From an uncultured Lachnospiraceae bacterium (lineage in GTDB: Bacteria; Bacillota; Clostridia; Lachnospirales; Lachnospiraceae), in NCBI GenBank assembly GCA_910579865.1, contig CAJTXA010000001.1, positions 1 through 64,000 of the forward strand: 64,000 bases of DNA. The letters are read 5' to 3'. Shown piece by piece: positions 28,133 to 36,643 of this stretch. The position numbers and the translations under genes were made by a program. Under the pieces are notes generated by a model, which saw only the letters and a list, made by a program, of their open reading frames with translations, ran no database searches and was not told where the DNA came from. Each line of letters opens with the position of its first letter. The stretch's first letter is position 1.

Positions 28133-28645
28133 CTATAAATCCAATAGTCCTTCTAAAAGATGAACTGTCATAACTCCATTTATTAAATCTGTTTTTAAAA
28201 TACACTGTAAAATTGCTGGAATCAATAAATCTTTCTTTTCTTCTCTTTTTACTACATAGACATCATTGGCTCCTGTTTGAAGAACATCGGTTAATGTTCC
28301 AAGTACCTCTCCTTGATCGGATACCACACGTAATCCAATTAAATCTGAAATAAAATACTCTCCTTCCTCCAAAGGAATTGCTTGTTTTCGTGTTACCAAT
28401 AAATCCTTTCCTCGATAAGGTTCTATTTCATTGATATTGTCAATCCCTTTAAATTTTAGGATAACAAACTGTTTAAAAAATTTTACTCCTTCTATTTCTA
28501 ATTCCATTTGTTTTTCCCCTGTATCTAAAAGTACCTGTTTTAACTTTTTAAAACGCTTGATATCCTCTGTTGTGGGAAATACTTTTACTTCCCCATGAAT
28601 CCCATGTGTTGAACTAATAATCCCTATCCGTAGTAATTCCTCCAT
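28133..28645 (-). CDS. rimM: 16S rRNA processing protein RimM
   Basis: 170 residues. N-terminal RimM domain (IGIISSTHGIHGEVKVFPTTED) and C-terminal PRC-barrel (EEGEYFISDLIGLRVV ... LIPAILQCI). Assists 30S head assembly with S19. Ribosome site AGAAAGGAATGAAAG. Directly upstream of trmD. Confidence 0.95.
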   Translation of the reverse strand: MEELLRIGIISSTHGIHGEVKVFPTTEDIKRFKKLKQVLLDTGEKQMELEIEGVKFFKQFVILKFKGIDNINEIEPYRGKDLLVTRKQAIPLEEGEYFISDLIGLRVVSDQGEVLGTLTDVLQTGANDVYVVKREEKKDLLIPAILQCILKTDLINGVMTVHLLEGLLDL

Positions 28646-28676
28646 CTTTCATTCCTTTCTAATTATGTTAATAAAA

Positions 28677-28700
28677 ACCAGCCCTATAATTAGAGCTGGT
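28677..28700 (-). terminator. Terminator/attenuator between khpA and rimM
   Basis: ACCAGC ... GCTGGT stem followed on the minus strand by TTTTTATT. It would reduce read-through from the highly expressed ffh-rpsP-khpA genes into rimM-trmD. Confidence 0.75.
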
Positions 28701-28712
28701 CTTATCATCTAC

Positions 28713-28943
28713 TTACTGAACAATTTCTACAGTAACCTTTTTATCGTCTTTGGTAGCTGCCGCTTTCACAACAGAGCGAATTGCCTTCGCAATACGTCCC
28801 TGTTTACCGATGACTTTTCCCATATCGGCAGATGCAACTCTGAGTTCTAAAAGAATTCCTTTTTCACTCTCCGTTTCTGTAACAACAACCTCATCCGGAT
28901 AATCCACGAGTGCCTTTGCAATAATTTCTACTAATTCCTTCAT
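28713..28943 (-). CDS. khpA: KH-domain RNA-binding protein KhpA (YlqC)
   Basis: 76 residues, one KH domain with the GxxG loop in VIGKQGRIAKAIRSVV. Family members pair with KhpB and influence cell division and RNA stability. Located between rpsP and rimM as in Bacillus ylqC. Confidence 0.94.
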   Translation of the reverse strand: MKELVEIIAKALVDYPDEVVVTETESEKGILLELRVASADMGKVIGKQGRIAKAIRSVVKAAATKDDKKVTVEIVQ

Positions 28944-28972
28944 GCACTTCTCCCTCCGTCAGTCAATCCAAC

Positions 28973-29218
28973 CTATTTTTTAATTCCAGCAACCTTTAAA
29001 AGCTTTGCTACCACTTCTGTAGGTTGTGCGCCATTTGACAGCCACTTCTTTGTTTCTTCCTCGTTAAATTGAATTACAGTAGGTTCTTTTGTTGGATCAT
29101 AATAACCAACTTCAGCGATAAATCTTCCATCTCTTGGTGATCTAGAATCCGCTACAATGATTCTGTAAAAAGGTGCTTTCTTCTGTCCCATTCTTCTTAA
29201 TCTCATTTTTACTGCCAT
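28973..29218 (-). CDS. rpsP: 30S ribosomal protein S16
   Basis: 81 residues. N-terminus MAVKMRLRRMGQKKAPFYRI and VADSRSPRDGRFIAEVGYYDP are the family signature. Follows ffh by 74 bp. Confidence 0.98.
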   Translation of the reverse strand: MAVKMRLRRMGQKKAPFYRIIVADSRSPRDGRFIAEVGYYDPTKEPTVIQFNEEETKKWLSNGAQPTEVVAKLLKVAGIKK

Positions 29219-29292
29219 TTTCTTTTCCTGCTACTAAAAATATATACAATATATATTCAGCTTTTCCTTTCTTTTTTCTATTTTTTCATTTT

Positions 29293-30636
29293 TTATAATC
29301 CAAAAGGAAGTTTAAAACGTCCTTTTTTTCCACCTTTGCCCATCATACCAGACATTTGTTTCATCATTTTTCTGCTCTGTTCAAATTGCTTTACTAACCG
29401 ATTTACTTCCGCTAATTCTACACCAGCTCCATTTGCAATCCGCTTTTTTCTAGACGGATTCAGTAAATCTGGATTGGCTCGTTCTTGTGGTGTCATAGAT
29501 AAAATCATCGCTTCTACTCGATCCATCTGTCTTTCATCAATATCAACATCTTTCATCTGATTACCAAGCCCTGGAATCATACTAAGCAAATCCTGAATTC
29601 CACCCATTTTCTTCATCTGGTTCATACTCTCTAAATAGTCATCAAAACCAAATTCTGCTTTTTTTAGCTTCTTTTCCATCTCTTTTGCTTTGTCCATATC
29701 TACAGCTGCCTCTGCTTTTTCAATCAGAGTCAGGACATCGCCCATTCCAAGAATTCGAGAAGCCATACGCTCAGGATAAAATTGTTCCAAATCAGAAAGT
29801 TTTTCTCCCATACCAATATATAAAATTGGTGTTCCTGTTACTGCTTTAATAGAAAGTGCTGCACCACCTCTGGTATCCCCATCCATCTTTGTTAGTATCA
29901 CACCATCAATTCCAACTTTCTCTTGAAACATAGAAGAAACATTTACTGCATCCTGTCCTGTCATCGCATCTACAATCAATAAAGTTTGATCCACCTCTAT
30001 TGAATCTTTGATTTCAATTAGCTCATTCATCATATCTTCATCAATATGAAGTCTTCCTGCCGTATCTAAGATAACCACGTTAAATCCATTTTTTGACGCA
30101 TGTTCAATAGAAGCCTTTGCAATATTCGATGGTTTATTTTTATCTCCCATAGTAAAAACAGGAACACCCTGTTTTTCTCCATTAATCTGAAGCTGCTGAA
30201 TTGCTGCTGGACGATAAACATCACATGCTACTAACAACGGCTTTCTTCCTTTTTGTTTTAACTTTCCAGCTATTTTTGCTGTTGTAGTTGTCTTTCCTGC
30301 ACCTTGCAAACCAGCCATCATGATAACAGTCACTTCATTGGATGGTTTTAACTGAATCTCTGTTGTTTCTGATCCCATCAGTTTTACCATCTCTTCATTT
30401 ACAATCTTAATTACCATCTGTCCTGGTGTCAGACTGTTTTGTACATCTTGTCCAATCGCCCGTTCCTGTACAGCACCGATAAATTGCTTTACAACTTTAA
30501 AATTAACATCAGCTTCTAAAAGAGCCATTTTCACTTCTTTTAAAGCTGCCTTTACATCGGCCTCCGACAAACGGCCTTTTCCTTTTAAATTTTTAAAAAT
30601 ATTCTGTAATTTATCGGATAAGCTTTCAAACGCCAT
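29293..30636 (-). CDS. ffh: Signal recognition particle protein Ffh
   Basis: 447 residues: N domain helical bundle, G domain with GLQGAGKTTTTAK (near residue 107), DTAGRLHIDE, TKMDGDTRGGAAL and DALTGQDAV-like VDAMTGQDA, then the Met-rich M domain ending in KQMSGMMGKGGKKGRFKLPFGL. Binds 4.5S/SRP RNA and signal peptides for cotranslational targeting. Ribosome site AAGGAGGGCAATTTTT. First gene of the block. Confidence 0.97.
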   Translation of the reverse strand: MAFESLSDKLQNIFKNLKGKGRLSEADVKAALKEVKMALLEADVNFKVVKQFIGAVQERAIGQDVQNSLTPGQMVIKIVNEEMVKLMGSETTEIQLKPSNEVTVIMMAGLQGAGKTTTTAKIAGKLKQKGRKPLLVACDVYRPAAIQQLQINGEKQGVPVFTMGDKNKPSNIAKASIEHASKNGFNVVILDTAGRLHIDEDMMNELIEIKDSIEVDQTLLIVDAMTGQDAVNVSSMFQEKVGIDGVILTKMDGDTRGGAALSIKAVTGTPILYIGMGEKLSDLEQFYPERMASRILGMGDVLTLIEKAEAAVDMDKAKEMEKKLKKAEFGFDDYLESMNQMKKMGGIQDLLSMIPGLGNQMKDVDIDERQMDRVEAMILSMTPQERANPDLLNPSRKKRIANGAGVELAEVNRLVKQFEQSRKMMKQMSGMMGKGGKKGRFKLPFGL

Positions 30637-30668
30637 AAAAATTGCCCTCCTTTACAAGCACCTTTGCT

Positions 30669-30697
30669 ATCATACCTAATTCTTTTCTAATTGTCAA
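30669..30697 (-). promoter_or_regulatory. SigA-type promoter of the ffh-rpsP-khpA operon
   Basis: Minus-strand TTGACA, 17-bp spacer, TATGAT, about 30 bp upstream of the ffh ATG. Consensus spacing and sequence. Confidence 0.85.
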
Positions 30698-30699
30698 GT

Positions 30700-31206
30700 A
30701 TTTTTTCTTTACGAATATATGTTTGTCTTATTTTATCTTGTGTTATTACTGCTTTTTTAACACAGTTTGAAAATCTTTAAGCTGCCTGCCCTAGTGACTC
30801 ATAATACAGTTTTAAGTTCCTCGATTAAAGGCAGCGGCGGACAATAGAACCAACTCCGTTTTGAGTCCATTGTATACTAGTTTCGTTTAGCCTTTCCCTC
30901 ATCTGCTGTCATTACTCCTCTGAAAATTGTCTTGGCGGTGAAATCTTAATCCATAAAGTAGGGATATGGGCGTAGATGCTTCTGTCTGGATTCTCTGTTA
31001 TAATGTTACATTCTTCTGAATGTTCCGCCACTAACTTCCTCTGTGAAAAGGTTACTGTTGCCCCTTCTTGGTTCTCCAAAAATTCAGTTACGTTTTCATT
31101 ACATCTATACATGTTTCATACATCCTTGTATTGTATGAATCAACATTTACTATTATTTGTTTTTGTTTGCAAGAGTATAATGATAAACAAAATGGAGGTA
31201 TACTTT
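30700..31206. other. Gene-debris region between ffh and a truncated acetyltransferase
   Basis: About 500 bp without an intact gene except the 66-codon frame at 30912-31112. Minus-strand frames downstream of it (an 11-codon ORF starting in its TAATG, then a WFYC-containing stretch broken by stops) look like remains of a small mobile-element gene cluster, but the parent cannot be identified from sequence alone. Confidence 0.4.
30912..31112 (-). CDS. Small protein of unknown function, possible mobile-element remnant
   Basis: 66 residues, starting MYRCNENVTEFLENQEGATV and ending HIPTLWIKISPPRQFSEE. No recognised domain. Its stop overlaps the ATG of an 11-codon frame (TAATG), the coupling seen in tightly packed phage or conjugative-element genes. 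Its middle looks shortened compared with its well-structured ends, and it is surrounded by broken frames, so it may no longer be functional. It could also be chance; there is no good ribosome site. Confidence 0.4.
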   Translation of the reverse strand: MYRCNENVTEFLENQEGATVTFSQRKLVAEHSEECNIITENPDRSIYAHIPTLWIKISPPRQFSEE

Positions 31207-31488
31207 ATGGAATATTTTAGAGCCAAAAAAGAAGATTTAGAACAAGTCTATCAATTAGTACAGGATACGATTCAAACCATATATCCGCAATATTATCCAC
31301 ATAAAATAGTAGATTTTTTCAGTAATCTTCACTCAAAAGAAAATATTGCCGCTGATATTGAAAGCGGTTATGTAAGAGTATTATTTTTAAATAACTGTTT
31401 AATAGGTACAGGAACCTTTTCAGAAAATCATATCTCAAGATTGTTTGTACTTCCCAATTTTCAAAAGATTAGACATAAAAAGTTGTAA
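31207..31488 (+). pseudogene. Truncated GNAT-family acetyltransferase
   Basis: The start is good (AATGGAGGTATACTTT before ATG) and 93 codons read as the N-terminal half of a GNAT enzyme (EYFRAKKEDLEQVYQLVQDT ... YVRVLFLNNCLIGTGTFSENHISRLFVLPNFQ). The frame ends exactly where the acetyl-CoA binding motif (Q/R-x-x-G-x-G/A) should begin, with KIRHKKL instead. The catalytic cofactor site is missing, so it should be inactive. Confidence 0.7.
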
Positions 31489-31778
31489 CAATTTTCTTTC
31501 CTGATACCTTGATGGAAGAAATCTGTTTTACTCAACTGCTAATTCCACTTTTTCTGCCCACACTTATATACTAACACCAATAGCAAAATCACATTTTATG
31601 CTATGGTTTTGTATTTCTATCACATTAGTAGTTTTTAGAATTGTTTTAATGGTATTTGCGCATTTTAAGAAAGATAACTAATTTCTCGTTTAGAAAACTA
31701 TAGTTTTTTTACAAATCACTGTCCATTTTGCTTTTAAAACAATATTTTACCACAATACCAAATTTCTCCTAACGACTT
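31489..31778 (+). other. Non-coding stretch with a degraded membrane-protein frame
   Basis: No intact gene. Around 31525-31680 a plus-strand frame ends in a hydrophobic stretch (HFMLWFCISITLVVFRIVLM) followed by VFAHFKKDN and a stop, which looks like the C-terminus of a lost membrane protein. It has no start or ribosome site. Confidence 0.3.
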
Positions 31779-31827
31779 CAGGCTACCTTAACCCGCCATC
31801 TAATGCCAGTGGGATTATAGTAGCCTG
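31779..31827. repeat. Imperfect 49-bp palindrome
   Basis: Ends CAGGCTAC and GTAGCCTG pair perfectly, and inner TTA/TAT and CCC/GGG segments extend the stem around a loop. No T tract follows on either strand, so it is not an obvious terminator. It sits in the gene-debris region and may be a mobile-element end or small REP-like hairpin. Confidence 0.5.
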
Positions 31828-31925
31828 ATTTCAAAACAATACGAAAGAAAAGCTATAGAAACGACTTCCTTAATAAGAAAATCCTACTGATAATAAAAAT
31901 AAACTATATAATAAAAAAATTGAAA

Positions 31926-32357
31926 TTATAAATAATTTCTCAATTTTTTTCCTAATTCTTCCTCTACTACCACTAAATCCTGTGCCAGCCCACGAATTTC
32001 TTTTTTTGCTGCTGGATACTGATTTAGATACCGATGAAGTGACTTAATTCCCATATTACATCCATCTGTTACTAAATCTGCTACTTTATCATCGGATTCC
32101 CCTACTGCTAACTTCCAATTTGTTTTTATCCAAGACATCGCTTTTGCCATAGTAGGTGGTTCTTTTCCTTCTTCTCGATATTTTTTTAAATATTCTTCTA
32201 CTCGTTTTTTTAAAACCTCATGTCGTCTTCTACTTTCTTTTAAAATATCTCTTAACTCCAAATCTGAAACACTTTCTATCACTTCATCTAAGCTAGAAAT
32301 CCCCATCTTCACTCCTGCGTCACATTCTTTTAATAGCTTTAAACTATCTGCTTCCAT
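31926..32357 (-). CDS. Predicted four-helix-bundle protein, DUF2383/ferritin-like
   Basis: 143 residues, almost entirely helical: ECDAGVKMGISSLDEVIESV at the N-terminus and DLVTDGCNMGIKSLHRYLNQY later form a repeated pattern of two helical hairpins like that of DUF2383 and related ferritin-like proteins. Metal ligands are not clear. Function unknown; similar proteins occur in clostridia and are sometimes stress- or spore-associated. Ribosome site AAAAGAGGTTATTT. Divergent from the cotJ operon. Confidence 0.6.
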   Translation of the reverse strand: MEADSLKLLKECDAGVKMGISSLDEVIESVSDLELRDILKESRRRHEVLKKRVEEYLKKYREEGKEPPTMAKAMSWIKTNWKLAVGESDDKVADLVTDGCNMGIKSLHRYLNQYPAAKKEIRGLAQDLVVVEEELGKKLRNYL

Positions 32358-32440
32358 AAATAACCTCTTTTCTATTTTATTTTTAATATCTTCTCTTTTT
32401 CTTTCTCTTTAAAATTTAATATAACAAATCTACTTGGTTC

Positions 32441-32448
32441 CATACAAG
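32441..32448 (+). promoter_or_regulatory. Possible SigE-type -10 element of the cotJ operon
   Basis: CATACAAG resembles the mother-cell sigma-E -10 consensus (CATACANT). A -35-like TAATATA lies upstream but at about 17 bp, longer than usual. Known SigE control of cotJ in Bacillus makes the assignment plausible, not proven. Confidence 0.35.
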
Positions 32449-32530
32449 GAAAATATTGTTCACATAAGAATGTTCTCTTTGCAAAAAATAAAACAGAAAA
32501 CAAAAATTTTTTAGAAAGGCTGGTATCAAA

Positions 32531-32968
32531 ATGGAAAATCAATTACACACTTCCCTTGCAATTACTACTATTCCTATACAAACTTGGTGTGAACTTTATC
32601 CATTGGAAACGGCTCTTTATGAAGGAACCATTTTTCCATGTTTAAATCTTCTTTTCTTTAAAGCTCCACTTTCCACAGAATCTTCGAAAGCTTCTAATGG
32701 AAAAACAGAAAAAGAACAATTACTTTCACAAATTAATACAATTAGTTTTGCTATCAATGATTTAACTCTCTATTTAGACACTCATCCAACTTGTCAAAAT
32801 GGCACAACTCTTTTTTATGAATTAATGAAAAAACGATTGGATTTACTTACAGAATTTGCTGATAAATATAATCCTCTTACTCAATTTTCTATGGGAATCG
32901 AACCCTATTCTACTTCAAATTATAACTGGTCAGAAGGAGCTATGCCATGGGAAGGAGGCGATCTTTAA
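32531..32968 (+). CDS. Fused CotJA-CotJB spore coat protein
   Basis: 145 residues. Residues about 15-50 (IQTWCELYPLETALYEGTIF ... LNLLFF) match the CotJA core (P-E-x-A-L-x-x-G-T-L-F-P). Residues about 60-145 (KEQLLSQINTISFAINDLTL, YLDTHP, then YNWSEGAMPWEGGDL) match CotJB from start to its usual WPWE-type end. In Bacillus these are separate genes; here they form one frame with a Ser/Lys-rich linker. It overlaps the next gene by one base (TAATG). Probably a mother-cell coat or early-coat component. Confidence 0.82.
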   Translation: MENQLHTSLAITTIPIQTWCELYPLETALYEGTIFPCLNLLFFKAPLSTESSKASNGKTEKEQLLSQINTISFAINDLTLYLDTHPTCQNGTTLFYELMKKRLDLLTEFADKYNPLTQFSMGIEPYSTSNYNWSEGAMPWEGGDL

Positions 32969-33582
32969 TGTGGTGTTACGAAAAAAGATTACAATTTCCA
33001 GTTAATATCAAAATAACCTGTCCAAAAACAGCTCAACTTATTATTAGTCAATATGGTGGTCCTGATGGAGAGCTTTCTGCCTCCATGCGTTATCTATCTC
33101 AACGTTACTCTATGCCAGTAAAAAAAGTAAGTGGCCTTCTTACTGATATTGGAACAGAAGAATTAGGGCATATGGAAATTATCTGTGCTATGGTCTATCA
33201 GCTTACTCGTAATTTAACAGCTCAAGAGGCAAAAACGGCTGGATTTGATACCTATTATATCGATCATACCAAAGCCGTATTTCCACAGGCAGCGGGTGGT
33301 GTTCCTTTTACTTCTCTTGAATTTCAATCCAAAGGAGATGCGATTACAGATCTTTTTGAAGATTTAGCAGCAGAACAAAAAGCTCGTACTGTCTATGAAA
33401 ATCTGCTTCGTGTTATTACAGAACCAGATGTAATTGCTCCTCTTAAATTTCTACGAGCTAGGGAAATTGTACACTTTCAACGATTCGGAGAAGCTCTTGA
33501 ATTAACAAAACAAGAATTAAACGAAAAAAATTTTTATTATTATAATATGGAATTTGATAAAGAATCTCTTAAAAAGGAATAA
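32968..33582 (+). CDS. cotJC: CotJC, manganese-catalase-type spore coat protein
   Basis: 204 residues of the ferritin-like Mn-catalase family. N-terminus MWCYEKRLQFPVNIK is typical of CotJC; ligand helices include YGGPDGELSASMRYL, GTEELGHMEII (ExxH), and a second pair in DLFEDLAAEQKARTVYENLL and REIVHFQRFGEAL (ExxH). It may detoxify peroxide during sporulation. Start chosen at the ATG overlapping the upstream stop with GGAGGCGATCTTTA. Confidence 0.93.
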   Translation: MWCYEKRLQFPVNIKITCPKTAQLIISQYGGPDGELSASMRYLSQRYSMPVKKVSGLLTDIGTEELGHMEIICAMVYQLTRNLTAQEAKTAGFDTYYIDHTKAVFPQAAGGVPFTSLEFQSKGDAITDLFEDLAAEQKARTVYENLLRVITEPDVIAPLKFLRAREIVHFQRFGEALELTKQELNEKNFYYYNMEFDKESLKKE

Positions 33583-33607
33583 ACAAAAAATCAATTTTCC
33601 TCTATTT

Positions 33608-33648
33608 AGGAGCTGTTGCATAAAATAATCTGCATACAGCTCCTTTTG
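33608..33648 (+). terminator. Terminator of the cotJ operon
   Basis: AGGAGCTG and CAGCTCCT form an 8-bp stem, then TTTT. It follows the cotJC stop by 25 bp. Confidence 0.8.
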
Positions 33649-33671
33649 ACAATCCAGGGCATAAAAAAAGT

Positions 33672-33706
33672 GGCGTTTTCTCCCTATACTTGGATAGAAA
33701 AACGCC
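33672..33706 (-). terminator. Terminator of the DUF3793 gene
   Basis: Minus-strand GGCGTTTT ... AAAACGCC stem with a CT/AG inner extension, followed by ACTTTTTTTATG. Lies back to back with the cotJ terminator. Confidence 0.8.
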
Positions 33707-33766
33707 GTGTCTGCATCGTATTCAGTTTTGATTTAACCATTTTCAAACAAAAATTTATAATAAAAT

Positions 33767-34363
33767 CTATTCTCTTTTTTCTTTTTTAATCAATTCAGTC
33801 ATACTAATCCCCATAGTCATCCATTGTAATAATGTTTTCTTTGCTAATTCAAATATCTGAAATAACTGTATTTTTTCCTCCCTATTTTTATACACTTTCC
33901 AATAACCAGTATATAAAAAATTCTTCCCATCATTTTCTATAAATCCTACAACATCTTCTACTGGATAGCCAAGTAATAATCCCATCTCATGAGGAAAATT
34001 TCCTCCATATCTACAATACCAAGAATAACGCCGAATAAAAATATTCAATAATTCTTCTAATTCCATCCTGCGATATCCCAAGCTCTTTAGCACCTTCTTT
34101 ATTTCCTCTTTTGAAAGGTATTTCCTTAAATATTCCCGATAATATACTAAAAAAATTGATTTTTCCTCCTTAATTAAAAGAATCTGACTAGAAAGATTCG
34201 ACCCGTCTAAAATATAGTTCACTTTCTCTACATTTTCATTTGGTATAATTAAAAGATTAGAAATCTTTACTCCCATAATCACTGGCGCACATTGCATCGC
34301 CAGTTGTGTTTCAATATTTGATAAATCCAACTTTTTTACAAGTTCAAAAATCTCCTGATCCAT
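33767..34363 (-). CDS. DUF3793 family protein
   Basis: 198 residues. Segments typical of DUF3793: LAMQCAPVIMGVKISNLLII at the N-terminus, LKSLGYRRMELEELLNIFIRRY, and FPHEMGLLLGYPVEDVVGFI near the C-terminus. The family is clostridial and often near flavodoxin or iron-transport genes; function is unknown. Monocistronic here. Confidence 0.85.
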   Translation of the reverse strand: MDQEIFELVKKLDLSNIETQLAMQCAPVIMGVKISNLLIIPNENVEKVNYILDGSNLSSQILLIKEEKSIFLVYYREYLRKYLSKEEIKKVLKSLGYRRMELEELLNIFIRRYSWYCRYGGNFPHEMGLLLGYPVEDVVGFIENDGKNFLYTGYWKVYKNREEKIQLFQIFELAKKTLLQWMTMGISMTELIKKEKRE

Positions 34364-34784
34364 AACGTTCCTTTCTAAGTTAGATATAACTAACTATCTT
34401 TTATCATATCTAACATAAAATATTATGTCAAGTATTCTATTGATAGTCTTTCTCAATATCTAGATATTGATTCTTTTTCTCATCTATAAACTATAATTGG
34501 AAAATCAATTTTAAAAACTTTGTCATTTTCGATTTTTTTGTTCTTTTCAAAAAAATCCTTATCCACCAAACCAAAGAAACAAGCCACAGGCAGGAAAAGA
34601 AACTTATATATGTTTTGACAACCCCCCTTTAATCCATATCTACACCCATAACACTAATTTAAGGAAATGACTTCCTGCCTAGTATTCAAAAAGATATGTT
34701 ATAATTTTTTTAAATCTTGATTTTTAATTTAGTATCTATCGCTAAAACCGTAGTATATAAATAACACGGAAAGGAGATGGTGTA
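34364..34784. other. Non-coding region between DUF3793 and the sigma-factor gene
   Basis: Promoter region for both divergent genes. TATAAT at 34700-34705 fits a -10 for the sigma gene, though its -35 is poor. A 9-bp inverted repeat AGGCAGGAA (34588-34596)/TTCCTGCCT (34672-34680) flanks a 75-bp interval containing TTGACA; it could be an operator. No gene seen. Confidence 0.4.
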
Positions 34785-35345
34785 ATGATAACAGATGAAG
34801 AAATCATTGAAATGTTTTTTGAACGTTCAGAACAGGCGATACGAGAATTAGACAATAAATATGGGAAAATCTGTTATGCGCTTTCGCATAATATTGTAGG
34901 TAATAGACAGGACGCAGAGGAATGTGTGAATGACACATATTTAGGTGCATGGAACACAATTCCCCCGATAAAGCCTAATCCACTACAGGCATATATCTGT
35001 AAAATTGTTCGGAACATTTCCTTGAAAACTTATTATAGAAAGGAAGCAGCTAAACGAAACAGCCATTATACCATTGCTATGGAGGAAATTGAATCCTATA
35101 TAGCAAATCCGAATACAGTAGAAGCCGAGATTGAAGTGAAAGAGTTAGCCCATATTATCGAAAGTTTTTTAGATACACTAACACAAAAAGAACGTGTTAT
35201 TTTCATGCTTCGCTATGTGTACATGGATACCTATGCAGACATCGCAAATCACGTAGGAATATCTGAAAAAAATGTATCTGTCCGGCTCACTTTTATTCGG
35301 AAGAAATTAAAAAAATATTTGATAAAAAGAGAGGTATTTATATGA
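34785..35345 (+). CDS. ECF-type sigma-70 family RNA polymerase sigma factor
   Basis: 186 residues. Region 2: AIRELDNKYGKICYALSHNI, then AEECVNDTYLGAWNTIPP; region 4: LTQKERVIFMLRYVYMDTYADIANHVGISEKNVSVRLTFIRKKLKKYL. No regions 1 or 3, as in ECF sigma factors. The stop overlaps the start of the next gene by 4 bp, which encodes a membrane protein likely to be its anti-sigma factor. Ribosome site AAAGGAGATGG. Confidence 0.9.
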   Translation: MITDEEIIEMFFERSEQAIRELDNKYGKICYALSHNIVGNRQDAEECVNDTYLGAWNTIPPIKPNPLQAYICKIVRNISLKTYYRKEAAKRNSHYTIAMEEIESYIANPNTVEAEIEVKELAHIIESFLDTLTQKERVIFMLRYVYMDTYADIANHVGISEKNVSVRLTFIRKKLKKYLIKREVFI

Positions 35346-36643
35346 ATACAAAAAAATTTTCAGAAGCCATGAATGAAATTGGAGACAAATACTACGAGGA
35401 AGCTATCAATTATAGAAAGAACACCAAAAAACCAGTTTGGGCTAAATGGGGAATTGTTGCAGCAGCAATTCTTTGTTTCTTTACCATAACAGCCTTTACA
35501 TTCAATTTGTTTTCCTCTCTGTCTGAGGATGATCTCTCCCTAATGGCTACTTATAAGGGAAACGGCATAGTTTCTGTTCAGGTGGAAAACAAATCTAACA
35601 AAGACCTTAATTTTCAACCTACTCTTAAACTAATGCGTTGGCGTACCAATGAAGAAATTGAACCACTTTGTGGAAAAGTGTCTTTTAGTAATACTAAGAT
35701 ACCTGCTCATTCAAGTGGCACAATGATAATTGATCTTTCGGATGCCTACGATATGACACTGCTAGAAACGTCTCTCTTAAATGATGACTGGTATTATTTT
35801 GTGTTGACAAACAACAACTTCGCATTTGGGCAAGACTTTATGTGTACTGTTGAATTTGCACAGCCAATTCCAACCGATAAAGATGTTCCAACACCAATTT
35901 CCCCTGCTGAAGCAGACCCAGAGCTTATAACAAAAATCATAGAAGAATTAAAACCCTATTTTGAAAGTTATACCTTAGATGTTAACGAAAGAAATCAACT
36001 CACCGATGAGTATCTGAAACTATGTCAACAGTTGCTTGGTCAACTAAATGTAAATGTTGTTTCCTCTGTATCGCCTATGGAATTAACTTTAATTGACAGT
36101 GATGAAAGCATCCTTTTTGATCCTACTGTTCCTAAGAATATGCAGTTACAACTAACTGGTCTGCATCGCCGCCTAACAGACGGATATGACAAAATAATTG
36201 GCTCTTCTGCTGAAGAAAACGCTATGGTTTTAAGCGCCTATATTCCACAACAGAAAGGAGAAATAGATGGTGGCGTTGACATTCCATTAATTTATATTCT
36301 TATATATGATGTAAGCGATATTGAAAGTTTACAGGATTATGCTTTTATTCGTGGTCAGTTGATGACCTTTGAGCAAATGGAGCAGTATAAGGTTTATAAG
36401 GACGAGCAGTATGTCTGCTATGATGCCACTGATTTGTTCTATACGGATTTGCGCCAATATATAGAGAGTATGGTCAGCCAAAGAAGTGATGTCTATTTTG
36501 ATGAACAGATTTGGGAACGTGTTCAAAACATTTATAACTATTATCGAAAAAACATAGGAACACTTCTTGGTTATAGAATTGACATAGGAAAAAATGCTAT
36601 GTCCAAAAAATCCAGTAAGCGAACAAAACTATCATGTTGGTGA
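35342..36643 (+). CDS. Membrane protein, putative anti-sigma factor for the adjacent ECF sigma
   Basis: 433 residues: about 35 cytoplasmic residues rich in Lys, one membrane helix (WGIVAAAILCFFTITAFTF, about 38-57), then a long extracytoplasmic region with no named domain, containing an Ig-like section (GNGIVSVQVENKSNKDLNFQ). Coupling by a 4-bp overlap and single-pass topology suggest an anti-sigma/sensor. The last 14 residues (MSKKSSKRTKLSCW) look like the product of a frameshift: the next frame reads CPKNPVSEQNYHVGEPNWEN and stops at about 36659, a more protein-like end. Confidence 0.7.
   Translation: MNTKKFSEAMNEIGDKYYEEAINYRKNTKKPVWAKWGIVAAAILCFFTITAFTFNLFSSLSEDDLSLMATYKGNGIVSVQVENKSNKDLNFQPTLKLMRWRTNEEIEPLCGKVSFSNTKIPAHSSGTMIIDLSDAYDMTLLETSLLNDDWYYFVLTNNNFAFGQDFMCTVEFAQPIPTDKDVPTPISPAEADPELITKIIEELKPYFESYTLDVNERNQLTDEYLKLCQQLLGQLNVNVVSSVSPMELTLIDSDESILFDPTVPKNMQLQLTGLHRRLTDGYDKIIGSSAEENAMVLSAYIPQQKGEIDGGVDIPLIYILIYDVSDIESLQDYAFIRGQLMTFEQMEQYKVYKDEQYVCYDATDLFYTDLRQYIESMVSQRSDVYFDEQIWERVQNIYNYYRKNIGTLLGYRIDIGKNAMSKKSSKRTKLSCW

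Noticed and set aside
31489..31700. Intact membrane-protein gene after the truncated acetyltransferase
   Set aside because: The frame has no start, is cut by stops upstream and only its hydrophobic end is readable.
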